Source: Saprospiraceae bacterium (GTDB lineage: Bacteria; Bacteroidota; Bacteroidia; Chitinophagales; Saprospiraceae). Taken from it: DNA of 64,000 nucleotides. The notes under the pieces are model-generated. The model made no database searches. It was given only the letters and a program-made list of their open reading frames with translations, and was not told where the DNA came from. Shown here piece after piece: positions 23,221-32,429 of the stretch; position 1 is the first letter of the stretch, and each line of letters opens with the position of its first letter. Position numbers and translations under genes: made by a program. Location of the stretch: the NCBI GenBank assembly GCA_041392805.1, contig JAWKLJ010000002.1, positions 1,813,001-1,877,000 of the forward strand. Reading direction: 5' to 3'.

Positions 23221-24879
23221 ATGACCAATAAAGACATCGCCCGTACCTTTCAGTTTTTGGGGAATATAATGGAGCTCCACGGCGAAAATCCCTTTAAGAT
23301 AAAGTCCTATCAAAACGCCTATATCACCCTGCGGAAATTGGATCAACCTTTGAGTGAAATGAGTGAGGAGGAAATAGCGGCTATCAAAGGCGTGGGGAAA
23401 GCCATTGCGGGAAAGATCGGAGAACTGCTGGATAAGGGCGAAATGGATACCCTGGAGCGCTACAAAGCCCAGACGCCTAATGGTATCCAGGAGATGCTAG
23501 AGATCAAAGGTTTTGGCCCCAAAAAAATCAAAGCCATCTGGAAGGAATTGGAGATAGAAAGTATTGGGGAACTCCTGTATGCGGTGAATGAAAACCGCTT
23601 GATAGAACTCAATGGGTTTGGTAAGAAAACGCAAGATGACCTGAAGCAAAAACTGGAATATTTTCAAAAATCGCGGCATAAGTTTCATTATGCTGCCCTT
23701 GAAGGACCAGCTTTGCAGTTGTTGGCCCAGCTAAAAGCCTTACTTCCTGGTATATCCATTAGTTGGACGGGCGCTTTGCGCAGAAGGGCTAATGAGGTAA
23801 GCCATATCGAAATACTGATCGCAAAGGAAACTTTAGCAGACGTAGATTGGTCCACTATCCTTACGCAGGTGGTGCAAAAAGAACACCATTTGACAGGGCT
23901 AAGTGCAGACGATCATCCGGTCATCCTACATGGCTGCGCACCAGCTGAATTTGGGTCAAAATTATTCCGCTTTACGGCTAGTGAAAACTTCCTGTCTGCT
24001 TTTGTAAAAGAATTTGAGGGGCTTGATTTTAAAGGATTGGCAACGGAAGAAGCCGTTTTTGACAAAGTACAGCTTCCTTTCATTGCACCCGAATTGCGGG
24101 AGCAAGCATGGGCCTTGGACCTGGCCCTGCAAAAGCAGCTTCCTGTTTTAATCGAGGTCGCTGACATTAAAGGCGTGCTACACAACCATAGCACCTATAG
24201 CGACGGATTGCATAGCCTGCGAGATATGGCAATCTATGTCAGGGATCAAGGTTACGAATACTTCGGTATATCGGATCATTCCAAATCTGCTTTTTATGCC
24301 AATGGATTGCAGGTAGAAAGGGTCTATGCCCAAATGGAAGAAATTGACCAGATCAACCAGGAACTAGCCCCATTTAAGGTTTTTAAAAGCATAGAGAGCG
24401 ATATCCTGAATGATGGTTCCCTTGACTATGAAGAAGACGTACTGCGTGCCTTTGATTTCGTCATCGCTTCGGTTCATTCTAATTTGAGGATGGATGAAAC
24501 CAAAGCCACACAGCGACTGATAAGTGCCATTGAAAACCCATATACTCGAATCCTAGGTCATCCCACAGGTCGATTGTTGCTGTCGAGACAAGGGTATCCC
24601 ATTGACCACAAGAAAGTCATTGACGCCTGTGCCGAAAATGGTGTAGCTATTGAGCTAAATGCCAATCCATATCGCCTGGATTTGGATTGGACTTGGATAC
24701 CTTATGCCTTGGAAAAAGGCGTATTGATTTCCATTAACCCTGATGCCCATAGCAAGGAAGGTATCCATGATATCCAATATGGGGTATGGTCGGCTCGGAA
24801 AGGAGGCTTAAGTGCAGCGGAGTGTTTGAACACCAAGACACGGGAGGATTTTGTTAAGTGGCTCTCAGCTAAGCATTAA
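23221..24879 (+). CDS. polX: PolX-type protein: degenerate polymerase domain plus PHP phosphoesterase
   Basis: Homologue of bacterial family X DNA polymerase, acting in base-excision and gap repair. Domains: helical 8-kDa-like domain with helix-hairpin-helix motifs (IKGVGKAIAGKIG, IKGFGPKKIKAI, LNGFGKKTQDDL), a palm region near 180-310, then a PHP domain from ~315 with HNHSTYSDG, SDHS, ESDIL, SVHSN, GHPTGR and NPDAHS all present. In the palm, the expected GDIDL metal motif reads S194-H-I-E-I, so both aspartates are lost (His195, Glu197). The exonuclease/phosphoesterase looks active, and the polymerase probably not. 552 residues, close to normal. Confidence 0.92.
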   Translation: MTNKDIARTFQFLGNIMELHGENPFKIKSYQNAYITLRKLDQPLSEMSEEEIAAIKGVGKAIAGKIGELLDKGEMDTLERYKAQTPNGIQEMLEIKGFGPKKIKAIWKELEIESIGELLYAVNENRLIELNGFGKKTQDDLKQKLEYFQKSRHKFHYAALEGPALQLLAQLKALLPGISISWTGALRRRANEVSHIEILIAKETLADVDWSTILTQVVQKEHHLTGLSADDHPVILHGCAPAEFGSKLFRFTASENFLSAFVKEFEGLDFKGLATEEAVFDKVQLPFIAPELREQAWALDLALQKQLPVLIEVADIKGVLHNHSTYSDGLHSLRDMAIYVRDQGYEYFGISDHSKSAFYANGLQVERVYAQMEEIDQINQELAPFKVFKSIESDILNDGSLDYEEDVLRAFDFVIASVHSNLRMDETKATQRLISAIENPYTRILGHPTGRLLLSRQGYPIDHKKVIDACAENGVAIELNANPYRLDLDWTWIPYALEKGVLISINPDAHSKEGIHDIQYGVWSARKGGLSAAECLNTKTREDFVKWLSAKH

Positions 24880-24933
24880 CAGCTCATTAACAAATATTGA
24901 AGGCTCATTAACAAGCAAGTAAAAAAAGCTTTT

Positions 24934-24941
24934 TACTTTTG
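24934..24941 (+). promoter_or_regulatory. Candidate -7 element for the DUF1573 lipoprotein
   Basis: TACTTTTG fits TAnnTTTG and lies 81 nt before the ATG at 25023, in an AT-rich intergenic region after the polX-like gene. Confidence 0.45.
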
Positions 24942-25022
24942 TACTTGTAATTTGAAGCACATATGCCAAAAAGGTAAACACGTTTCAATAAAATTTATTT
25001 TCAAACTTAAAATTTTGCTAAA

Positions 25023-25550
25023 ATGTTAAAGCAACTTAAAGTTGGTATCTTAGCTATTATGGTACTAGGTTTTTTGGCTAGCTGCCAAAATGCAAATCAA
25101 GGTGTTCGTGAAGCTGCTCGTGAAAACGTATCTAGCGCAGTTCAGCCAGCTACTTCTACTGCTCAAGGTGCAGATGCGGTTCCTGCGGTTCCTGCTGGTC
25201 CTACCACTGTAATGACCTTCGCAGAAACTACTTTTGATTTTGGAACGGTTGAAGATGGTGAGAAAGTAGCTCATACTTATACCTTTAAAAATACAGGAAA
25301 TGAGCCTTTAATCCTAAGTGATGCAAAAGGAAGCTGCGGTTGTACTGTTCCTCAGTGGCCAAGAGAGCCCATTGCTCCTGGTGCAGAGGGCGTTGTTACC
25401 GTTGAATTCAATTCTAAAGGTAAAAAAGGCAAGCGTAACCAGAAAGTTACCATTACGGCAAATACCAATCCTCCTCAAACATTCATCTACTTGACAGGTG
25501 AGGTATTGGGTGGAGAAGGTACTACACCAAATATCCAAGTTACCCAATAG
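25023..25550 (+). CDS. DUF1573 domain lipoprotein
   Basis: Small envelope protein of 175 residues. The lipobox LASC places the lipidated cysteine at residue 21, followed by an Ala/Pro/Thr-rich linker. A DUF1573 beta-sandwich (about 65-170) shows TTFDFGTVEDGEKV, TFKNTGNEPL, GSCGCTVP and VTVEFNSKGKKGK. DUF1573 domains are very common in Bacteroidota secreted proteins, and their function is not established; an Ig/ASH-like fold is known from the family description. It stands alone between its own promoter-like element and a strong terminator, suggesting a monocistronic, possibly abundant transcript. Confidence 0.9.
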   Translation: MLKQLKVGILAIMVLGFLASCQNANQGVREAARENVSSAVQPATSTAQGADAVPAVPAGPTTVMTFAETTFDFGTVEDGEKVAHTYTFKNTGNEPLILSDAKGSCGCTVPQWPREPIAPGAEGVVTVEFNSKGKKGKRNQKVTITANTNPPQTFIYLTGEVLGGEGTTPNIQVTQ

Positions 25551-25584
25551 TAATTATTGGTTGATTTGATCAAAAGTTTTGATC

Positions 25585-25620
25585 AAAGGCCCTTCGAGTG
25601 CGACTTGGAGGGCCTTTTTT
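25585..25620 (+). terminator. Rho-independent terminator after the DUF1573 gene
   Basis: Stem 25585-25598 with 25603-25616 (aaaggcccttcgag / cttggagggccttt, with G-U pairs), then a T-run. A second small palindrome, gatcaaaa/ttttgatc, precedes it at 25568-25584. Confidence 0.85.
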
Positions 25621-25657
25621 TATAACTTTATGGCTATAAAATTGTTGCCTAGTTATC

Positions 25658-26521
25658 ATGAAGCATTATTTGTCTCTTATTACTTTTAGTCATACCATTT
25701 TTGCCTTGCCATTTGCTTTATTGGGCTTCTTTTTGGCATCGCTTAAGGTAGGGGAGGGGCTAAATCCTTTCTTGTTTGTCCTGGTATTGGCGGCCATGGT
25801 GTTTGCGCGTAGTGCAGCGATGGCCTTTAATCGTTATTTGGACCGAGATATTGACGAGAAAAACCCAAGAACTGTTCAGCGCGAAATCCCAGCTGGAATT
25901 ATCGAGGCTCGTTCGGCTTTGCTTTTTGTTATCATTAATGCCTTATTGTTTATGGGCACGACTTGGCTGATTAATCCCCTATGTTTTTGGCTTTCTCCGG
26001 TTGCCTTATTGGTTATTTTGGGATATAGTTACACCAAACGGTTCACTTTTTTATGTCATTTCGTACTGGGCTTGGGTTTGTCCCTGGCACCTATTGGCGC
26101 CTATCTGGCCGCTGGTGGCGGATTTGATACCATCCCTATCTTGTATTCCTTTGTGGTCTTGTGTTGGGTGTCTGGGTTTGATATTATTTATGCCTTACAA
26201 GACGAAGAATTTGACAAATCGCTACACCTACATTCCATACCCGTTGCCTTGGGAAAAAAACGAGCATTGGCCCTATCAAATATCCTGCACCTGATTTGTG
26301 CCTGCCTCATCATTTTGGCAGCATTTTTGCTGCAAAATACTTATCCTGCATTTTTATGGCTTCATTGGTTGGCAGCCTTATTGTTTATCATATTGCTCAT
26401 TTATCAGCATACCATTGTTAAGCCAAATGATTTAAGCAAGGTCAATCGGGCTTTTTTTACTGCAAATGGCATTGCTAGTCTCCTTTTCGGAGGCTTAGTC
26501 ATTTTAGATATTTATCTTTAG
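25658..26521 (+). CDS. UbiA-family prenyltransferase, probably quinone biosynthesis
   Basis: Integral membrane prenyltransferase of 287 residues with about eight or nine transmembrane segments. Both Asp-rich motifs are intact: N-x-x-x-D-x-x-x-D in NRYLDRDIDEKNPRT (near residue 58) and DIIYALQDEEFD (near 174). Such proteins in Bacteroidota are annotated either as 4-hydroxybenzoate prenyltransferase (UbiA) or as the futalosine-pathway enzyme MqnP. The short 287-residue form and the YALQDEEFD motif favour the UbiA/MqnP group over MenA, but the substrate cannot be decided here. No other quinone genes are adjacent. Confidence 0.88.
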   Translation: MKHYLSLITFSHTIFALPFALLGFFLASLKVGEGLNPFLFVLVLAAMVFARSAAMAFNRYLDRDIDEKNPRTVQREIPAGIIEARSALLFVIINALLFMGTTWLINPLCFWLSPVALLVILGYSYTKRFTFLCHFVLGLGLSLAPIGAYLAAGGGFDTIPILYSFVVLCWVSGFDIIYALQDEEFDKSLHLHSIPVALGKKRALALSNILHLICACLIILAAFLLQNTYPAFLWLHWLAALLFIILLIYQHTIVKPNDLSKVNRAFFTANGIASLLFGGLVILDIYL

Positions 26522-26682
26522 CATTCCGCCGTAAAATTTCGTAACTTTCTCAGGAAAGAAACGTAAATGTATTGTGGCAATAACGAAGGTCAAATATTTT
26601 CAAAACCCTTGTTAAGGCATAGATTCCTCGCCTGAAAATATAACACACAAGCACGTTTTTTTAACTTATCTACTCCAGACCT

Positions 26683-28965
26683 ATGAGGAAAACAACATTA
26701 TTAACACTACTATTCCTGCTTGCTTGTTTGTCGCTATTAACTGCTCAAAATGCAAAATTGAAAAAAGCAGGATACCTGATGGAATCCTTACAGTACGAAG
26801 CAGCAATTGATATTTACCAACAAATTATCGAAAAAGAAGCACAACCCGAGGCCATTACCAACCTTGCCATTGCGTATAAAAAGCTGAATGACTATAAGCA
26901 GGCCATCCCTTGGTTTGAAAAGGCCATTCAATTGGAAGATGTCAAACCCGAAATTTTCTATTATTATGGTCAGTCCTTGCAATATACGGGAGCCTGCGAC
27001 TTAGCCAAATCTTATTTCGAACAGTATTTGAGGTTGCGACCCTATGATTTGCGGCGAGAGGTATTGATGGACCCCTGTAAAGAACACGACCGATTAGTGA
27101 ATTTGGGTGCTTCCTCTGATTATGAAGTCGTGCTATTGCCTATCAATGGACCCTTGGATGACCTTGGCCCCGCCTTTTACCAGAACGGCTTGGTCTTTGG
27201 CGCCATAAAAGAAGAAAGTACCAAACGAAAGAGCGCTTTTTTTGATCTTTATTTTGCAGCCCAGACAGCTGAGGATATTTTTTCCTTTGAAGCGCCCTCC
27301 CAGTTCTCCTCCGAATTAAACTCCAAACTAAATGAAGCTATTGTAACTTTCAATTCGAAGGAAACAGCCGTGTATATCACCCGAAACAGGCAAGAGCCCT
27401 TAGACCCCCGGCGAAATCCGGTGGTGCGGCTAGAAATCCTTTCCGCTCAAAAACAGGAGGACGGGATCTGGTCGGATCTGCAACCCTTGCCTTTTAATGA
27501 TATCAGCTATTCCGTGGCACATCCCTGCCTTTCTTCGGAAGGGGAGCGCTTGTTTTTTTCTTCAGATAGACCCGGTGGTTTTGGTGGGAAAGACATTTAT
27601 CTTTCCTTTTGGGATGGCGGACAATGGGGCAATCCCATAAATCTGGGCCCCGGAATCAATACTGAAGGAGACGAATTGTTTCCCTTTTACCACGAATCGG
27701 GTCAATTGTATTTTGCCTCAGATGGCCATATTGGCCTTGGCGGCCAGGATATTTATGTGGTCAATGATTTAGGAAACGGGCAATGGTCAAAAGTGATGAA
27801 TGTGGGACCTCCCATTAATACCAATGCAGATGATTTTGGTATGATTATTCATTCAAAGGGCGCGTATGGTTTTTTCAATTCTAATAGAGATGGCGGAGCA
27901 GGAGCCGATGATATTTATGGGTTTAGAAAAAAAATGCCAGAGCGCGTACAAAATTACCAATTTACCATTTTTGATGGCATTAGTAAAGCCCCTTTGGAAG
28001 GACTTTCCGTTTGGTTGGATCATACGGAGACCTTGCTTGAAGCAGCGGCTGATGGGACTTATGCGCTAGCCATCAAAGAGGGGGCCTGTTTTACCTTATC
28101 CATAAAGGCTGAAGGATATCAAGACAAAACATGGGAAGAATGTGTACGGTCAGTAGCTGATAACCTTAGCAAAAGTATTATTATTGGGATGCAGGCAATA
28201 GAAAAAGACTTGGTGGAAAAAGAAGTAGAGGAGTTGATGACTTTTTTTGATATAGCGGTATTGGATAACCTGACAGGTTTAGGGGTGCAAGCAGCAAATG
28301 TAAAAATTAAGGGTGAAGGTTGCGATTTTGAATTTGAGGGGCATACCGATGAAAAGGGCTGGCTACGCATTGCAGCACCCAGCATTTGTTGTAGTAATTT
28401 GACGATTGAATCCGAAAACTACTTTCTTCATAAATCAACAAATGCTTTTTGTGACTTACAACCAGGAAGCGTTGTACACATCCCCATTCAGCCATTTGTC
28501 AGGGTAAGCGAAGCCGCCATTGAGCCAAGAAACATGGCCAGCAACCCCCAGGATACCCTCAAAATTCCTTTCAAAATAAGCGAAGGCAATTCGACGGATG
28601 AAAAAGTATCTTACTTATTAAATATTTACTACGATGTCGGCCGAACCAGTGTAAAGAAAGAATCTGTCCCAGAATTGTTCCGATTATTAGCCCTTTTGAA
28701 AGACAATCCGGCCTTGATCGTTGAAATTGGTTCGCATACTGATGCGCAAGGCCAAGCACAATTCAACCAGAAATTGTCTCAACGCCGGGCCGACAACATT
28801 GTCCAATGGTTGGTAGGTGAAGGGATTTCCAGACGAAAATTGGTGGCCAGGGGATATGGGGAGTCAAAACCTGTCAATGACTGTGTCGACGGAAAAGAAT
28901 GTTCAGAGAAGGAATACCAAATGAATCGGCGGACGGAATTTAGGGTAATTGGCCGATTGGATTAG
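26683..28965 (+). CDS. PorE-like TPR / PD40 / OmpA outer-membrane-associated protein
   Basis: Periplasmic, peptidoglycan-binding protein of 760 residues. Signal peptide to ~21 (LLTAQ), TPR repeats about 25-115, PD40/WD40-like beta-propeller repeats about 140-420 (SSDRPGGFGGKDIYLS, FASDGHIGLGGQDIYVV, NSNRDGGAGADDIYG), two carboxypeptidase-regulatory-like segments (430-620), and a C-terminal OmpA domain (~640-760) with VEIGSHTDAQG and RADNIVQWLV. This architecture equals T9SS component PorE, which links the secretion ring to peptidoglycan. Many paralogues share it, so the PorE assignment is probable only. T9SS cargo genes lie in the same window, supporting relevance. Confidence 0.85.
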   Translation: MRKTTLLTLLFLLACLSLLTAQNAKLKKAGYLMESLQYEAAIDIYQQIIEKEAQPEAITNLAIAYKKLNDYKQAIPWFEKAIQLEDVKPEIFYYYGQSLQYTGACDLAKSYFEQYLRLRPYDLRREVLMDPCKEHDRLVNLGASSDYEVVLLPINGPLDDLGPAFYQNGLVFGAIKEESTKRKSAFFDLYFAAQTAEDIFSFEAPSQFSSELNSKLNEAIVTFNSKETAVYITRNRQEPLDPRRNPVVRLEILSAQKQEDGIWSDLQPLPFNDISYSVAHPCLSSEGERLFFSSDRPGGFGGKDIYLSFWDGGQWGNPINLGPGINTEGDELFPFYHESGQLYFASDGHIGLGGQDIYVVNDLGNGQWSKVMNVGPPINTNADDFGMIIHSKGAYGFFNSNRDGGAGADDIYGFRKKMPERVQNYQFTIFDGISKAPLEGLSVWLDHTETLLEAAADGTYALAIKEGACFTLSIKAEGYQDKTWEECVRSVADNLSKSIIIGMQAIEKDLVEKEVEELMTFFDIAVLDNLTGLGVQAANVKIKGEGCDFEFEGHTDEKGWLRIAAPSICCSNLTIESENYFLHKSTNAFCDLQPGSVVHIPIQPFVRVSEAAIEPRNMASNPQDTLKIPFKISEGNSTDEKVSYLLNIYYDVGRTSVKKESVPELFRLLALLKDNPALIVEIGSHTDAQGQAQFNQKLSQRRADNIVQWLVGEGISRRKLVARGYGESKPVNDCVDGKECSEKEYQMNRRTEFRVIGRLD

Positions 28966-29288
28966 GGCGATCATAGGAATTTGGCCCTTTATGGATTGGA
29001 GGTGGGAAGAGGAGTGGAAAAAAGGTCTTGGAACGGCTGTTTTTCTTGTTTTCATTAAATAAAATGATAAAAATTATTATTTTATTTTGATTATATTACC
29101 ACTTTTCGATTATATTGTATACTTAACAAAACCAAAACCCTATTATGGATAACCCACAAATTATCGATGACAATTTTGGCGGTTTCAATTTAAATAGTGA
29201 AATCAAATCTTATTTGGCTGAAACAGCCAGATGGGGCAAATTTTTAGCCGTCGGGTAGGTAGGGGCATTACTGCCCTTTCCCCCCTCA

Positions 29289-29322
29289 GAACCGCCCGTA
29301 CGAGTTTACCCGTAAGCGGCTC
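29289..29322 (-). ncRNA. Group II intron domain V
   Basis: Exactly 34 nt, starting GAGCCG and ending CGGTTC on the minus strand, with a GTAAA-type tetraloop region and the AGC catalytic triad. This is the most conserved part of group II ribozymes. Confidence 0.93.
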
Positions 29323-31051
29323 AAGCACCTGTAACGCTTAAGGTCAGCGCAGCAGCTACCGATTCGTTTTGATGAACTTGAATATGACAAACGGGATGTA
29401 GTAAAATCAGGTTATCTCCTCTCCAATTGCCACCTAAGTATTTAGGAATAACATGGTGAGCATTCCATCCTGTTTCGTTTGTGATTTTACAACCACATAC
29501 TACACAGCATCCTTTTTGTCGTTCATAAAGATAGCGTAACATTTGCTTCCCTTCTAGTTTGTTAAACATTTGATTTTCGATACGCTGCTCAAAGTAAGCT
29601 TCGTCCTTCTCATCATAAGGATTAGCCGTAGCCCTGATTTTAGGGTGTCGTTGAATTTTTACACTGCTAGCCTTAAAAATGGTTTCTAGATTACCATCTT
29701 TATCTTTGGCAGCAAAAGTCCAGTCCTGCCCTTTATAGCGCATAAAATACCTTTGCTTAATCCACATACGGGATTTGTTGCCGTGGCGGCGACAAGCCCA
29801 ATTCCAAAGCATTCTCCAAACCTCATGGTCCACTTTGCTGAAGGTTTGTTTAGCTACAATATGTCGGTGATACATCGCCCATCCCCTAATCATTGGGGCT
29901 AGTTTTTGCAGTACCGATATTGCAGGGGCCGATCTGTGCTCCTTTATTGCTACTCTAACTTTATCTAGGAACACCTTTACATTCTTTTTGGCTGGTTTTA
30001 TCAACAGTTTACCATTATACTTTTTGATATTTTGACCTAGAAAATCGAAGCCTTTTTCGATATGCGTAATAAAAGTCTTTTCAGCTGATAGGCTCAAACC
30101 CCTTTCTGATAAGAATTCTTCGATAGCAGGTTGGATAAGTTGTTCGAGCATATTTCTATCAGTGCAAGTTACTATGAAGTCATCAGCATATCGAACTAAG
30201 TGAATATGATTGGGGTTGATTCTCCTTTTGGGGAGATTTCTGCCCCAATGTTTTACTTTAGCAGCTTTATCAATTGCCATTTCCATTCCATCAAGCGTCA
30301 TATTGGCCATCGTAGGAGAAACGACCGAACCTTGTGGTGTACCCTTTTCACTAGGGAATAACTCCTCTTTTTCAACATACCCAGCCTTTAGCCATTTATG
30401 CAATATCTTCTTATCGCTTGGAATGTGTTTTTCTAACCAGCCATGCGAAATATTGTCAAAGCAGCCAGATATATCTCCCTCCAAAATCCAGACAGGAGCT
30501 CTAGGTTTAGCCAATATACTAAAGCACCTTGCTATTGCATCTGCACAGGAACGATGAGGGCGGAAGCCGTAGGAATTAGGGTCTGCTAGCGATTCAGAAA
30601 TAGGGTCTAATGCAAGTAAGTGTAAAGCTTGCATAGTTCTATCTTTCATCGTGGGAATACCCAGAGGACGCCATTTCCCATTACTTTTTGGAATTTTAAT
30701 CCGTCTAACAGCTAATGGTTGATAGCCTAGTTGTTGCAATTGATTTACTGCCTTAAATTTAGCTTCGGGGGTGTCCCATAATTGTTTATCAATACCAGCG
30801 GTTCTTTTACCGCTGTTTTCGGTGACTCTTCTGATTGCCAGAAGACGAGCAGCGTAGGAATGTCTCAATATACCTTGCAGTACTTTGACTTTATTCCAAC
30901 GACCTACTCTGACTGCTTTTACGATACGTGACTGAATGGATTTTACGGAGTACACCACGCTATCCCAGCGGATAAAGTGCCATGCAATACCCCCCGTCAA
31001 AACTGCACTATGACCAACCATCGAATATAACGCTGGAAGACAACTAGTCAT
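29321..31051 (-). CDS. ltrA: Group II intron reverse transcriptase/maturase with HNH endonuclease
   Basis: Multifunctional intron-encoded protein of 576 residues: reverse transcriptase, splicing maturase and DNA endonuclease. RT blocks include PKSNGKWRPLGIPTMKDR, SYGFRPHRSCADA, GDISGCFDNI, GTPQGSVVSP and the catalytic VRYADDF. The maturase X domain follows (RGWAMYHRH region). The C-terminus carries a zinc-type HNH domain: CCVVCGCKI, NAHHVIPKYLGG and LLHPVCHIQVH. All catalytic residues are present. Its TGA stop overlaps the first bases of domain V. The N-terminal ~30 residues are atypical, and a start at the internal Met-12 is possible. Confidence 0.95.
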   Translation of the reverse strand: MTSCLPALYSMVGHSAVLTGGIAWHFIRWDSVVYSVKSIQSRIVKAVRVGRWNKVKVLQGILRHSYAARLLAIRRVTENSGKRTAGIDKQLWDTPEAKFKAVNQLQQLGYQPLAVRRIKIPKSNGKWRPLGIPTMKDRTMQALHLLALDPISESLADPNSYGFRPHRSCADAIARCFSILAKPRAPVWILEGDISGCFDNISHGWLEKHIPSDKKILHKWLKAGYVEKEELFPSEKGTPQGSVVSPTMANMTLDGMEMAIDKAAKVKHWGRNLPKRRINPNHIHLVRYADDFIVTCTDRNMLEQLIQPAIEEFLSERGLSLSAEKTFITHIEKGFDFLGQNIKKYNGKLLIKPAKKNVKVFLDKVRVAIKEHRSAPAISVLQKLAPMIRGWAMYHRHIVAKQTFSKVDHEVWRMLWNWACRRHGNKSRMWIKQRYFMRYKGQDWTFAAKDKDGNLETIFKASSVKIQRHPKIRATANPYDEKDEAYFEQRIENQMFNKLEGKQMLRYLYERQKGCCVVCGCKITNETGWNAHHVIPKYLGGNWRGDNLILLHPVCHIQVHQNESVAAALTLSVTGA

Positions 31052-32186
31052 ACCTTCTGCTTTGTTTTGATAAAAAAATCATTCGTTCAGTTTTCTCGTA
31101 ATTAAGTACCTGCCTGAATCGAGTTAATGGAACTCGATTCATAGGAAGTCTGCACAGCTTTCGCTGGGAGTAATGTTGACCCTTTTCGTTCTTACACCAA
31201 AAAAAATCTCAACTCCTATCCCTGTCATTACAACAGGACATTCGCTTTTTCCAGCATCCTTTACCTGCACCTCCTTCGTCGGGGATTACTCCCTTCCTAC
31301 CACTCTTTTATGGACAGATACAGGCTTACCGAGTTCCGCTTTTAATACTGAATGGGTTAGCGTCCATCTGTACCCCGGGAGCATTTTTTTTCTTCTGAAT
31401 AAATCAGAAACAGACTACGCTTGGTGAGTACAACAACTCCAAGTCCTTACTCCTTGTCGTTTTTGACTACAGCGCTCATGCTTTCCTTACAACAGAAAAC
31501 AAACTTAGTCTTTTACGCTGCTTCAAAGTAACGAGGCTTACAATGATTCACTTACATTACGCTTACCATTCATTCCGCTTCCGCTCACCACAAAAGACTA
31601 GTAGTTTTTGCTTTGTCCTCGCGGACGCCACTTATCCCCCTTTCTTGGGAGGAGCGCTTTGTTGTCCTTCAGGCTTCGCACAACTTCGTTGCCGATGATG
31701 CACGCTGAAGTAGGAAACCGGTGGTAGTACACTGGGTTAAGTCCTTAAAGAATAGCTCATGTAAGAGTTCGTTATTCCATGGCTTAACAGTATTATAAAG
31801 CGACTTCTTCTTGTCGCACATTGTTAGGCTTTGTTGGAATAGGCCTCCTTGTACTGATGGGGCTGTTTTTCGGCACCTTTATGAGCACTATGATGGGCAT
31901 GGGGGGGATGACTGGCGCAGGTATGATTAGCCCCTTCATTTTTACTGTTTATTTCTTGTTAATTGCCTTGGTTTATTTATTTCCAGTCTTGTACCTGTAT
32001 CGTTTTTCAACCAAAATGCAAACAGCCTTGAGGTCTGATAATGAGGCCGAATTGACTGCGTCATTTTCGAATTTAAAATCGCTATATAAATTCATGGGGA
32101 TTTTGACAGCTATTTTTATTGGACTTTACGCGCTTATTTTTGTATTTGCAGGGCTTGCTGGTGCAGCTGCAGGATTTTAGCGTCTA

Positions 32187-32429
32187 AGAGCTTGTTTGGA
32201 GGTCACCCTTTATTCACGGCCTTTATAGTGATTTTTGGTGTTCATGAATCTCCCAAGGTCGATTTGGGGCTAAAAAACATCCCTTTTTCGATGATACTGC
32301 GTTTCTTTTTTCGTCCGTACCTAAGGGTATGAACTTCAAAAAGGCACTGTTGATACACTGTATCAAGCCATCCCAGTCATCAAAAAATTGACACTTTTTA
32401 TCTCCAAAATCGACCTCCAAACAAGCTCT
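32187..32429. mobile_element. MITE-like element, 243 bp with 18-bp perfect terminal inverted repeats
   Basis: Left end agagcttgtttggaggtc (32187-32204) is the exact reverse complement of the right end (32412-32429). No transposase is encoded; a 73-codon minus-strand frame across it is not convincing. The ends resemble those of IS5/IS1031-group elements, but this is from memory. No clear target duplication is visible. It lies 7 bp after the DUF5362 stop, and its right end contributes the stop codon of the next gene. Confidence 0.75.

Larger units (their letters stand above)
29250..31819 (-). mobile_element. Group II intron (about 2.57 kb) with LtrA-type ORF
   Basis: On the minus strand the 5' end reads GTGCGAC at 31819 (consensus GUGYG), and a 34-nt domain V is at 29289-29322. 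Domain VI follows, with ...CTACCTACCCGAC as the probable 3' end at 29250; a CTAC end at 29255 is the alternative. The maturase ORF occupies domain IV. A 5-nt match to the 5' exon end (attgt, 31540-31544 minus) is a possible EBS1. All core parts look intact, so the intron may be mobile, but it is inserted antisense to its host gene. Confidence 0.92.
29145..32180 (+). pseudogene. DUF5362 membrane protein gene interrupted by an antisense group II intron
   Basis: The 5' part (from ATG 29145) encodes MDNPQII ... ETARWGKFLA. The 3' part (31820-32180) encodes GFVGIGLLVLMG and further membrane segments to a normal stop at 32180. Together they rebuild a ~155-residue DUF5362 protein. The intron between them is on the opposite strand and so cannot be spliced from the sense mRNA. 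With the intron ends at 29250 and 31819 the exons join as F-L-A-I-V but need one base removed (gttaggc) to continue as G-F-V-G. An alternative left end at 29255 joins in frame but adds two residues. Either way the gene is disrupted. Confidence 0.85.

Noticed and set aside
31821..32180. 119-residue membrane protein starting at TTG 31821
   Set aside because: Not a separate gene: it is the 3' exon of the DUF5362 gene broken by the group II intron.
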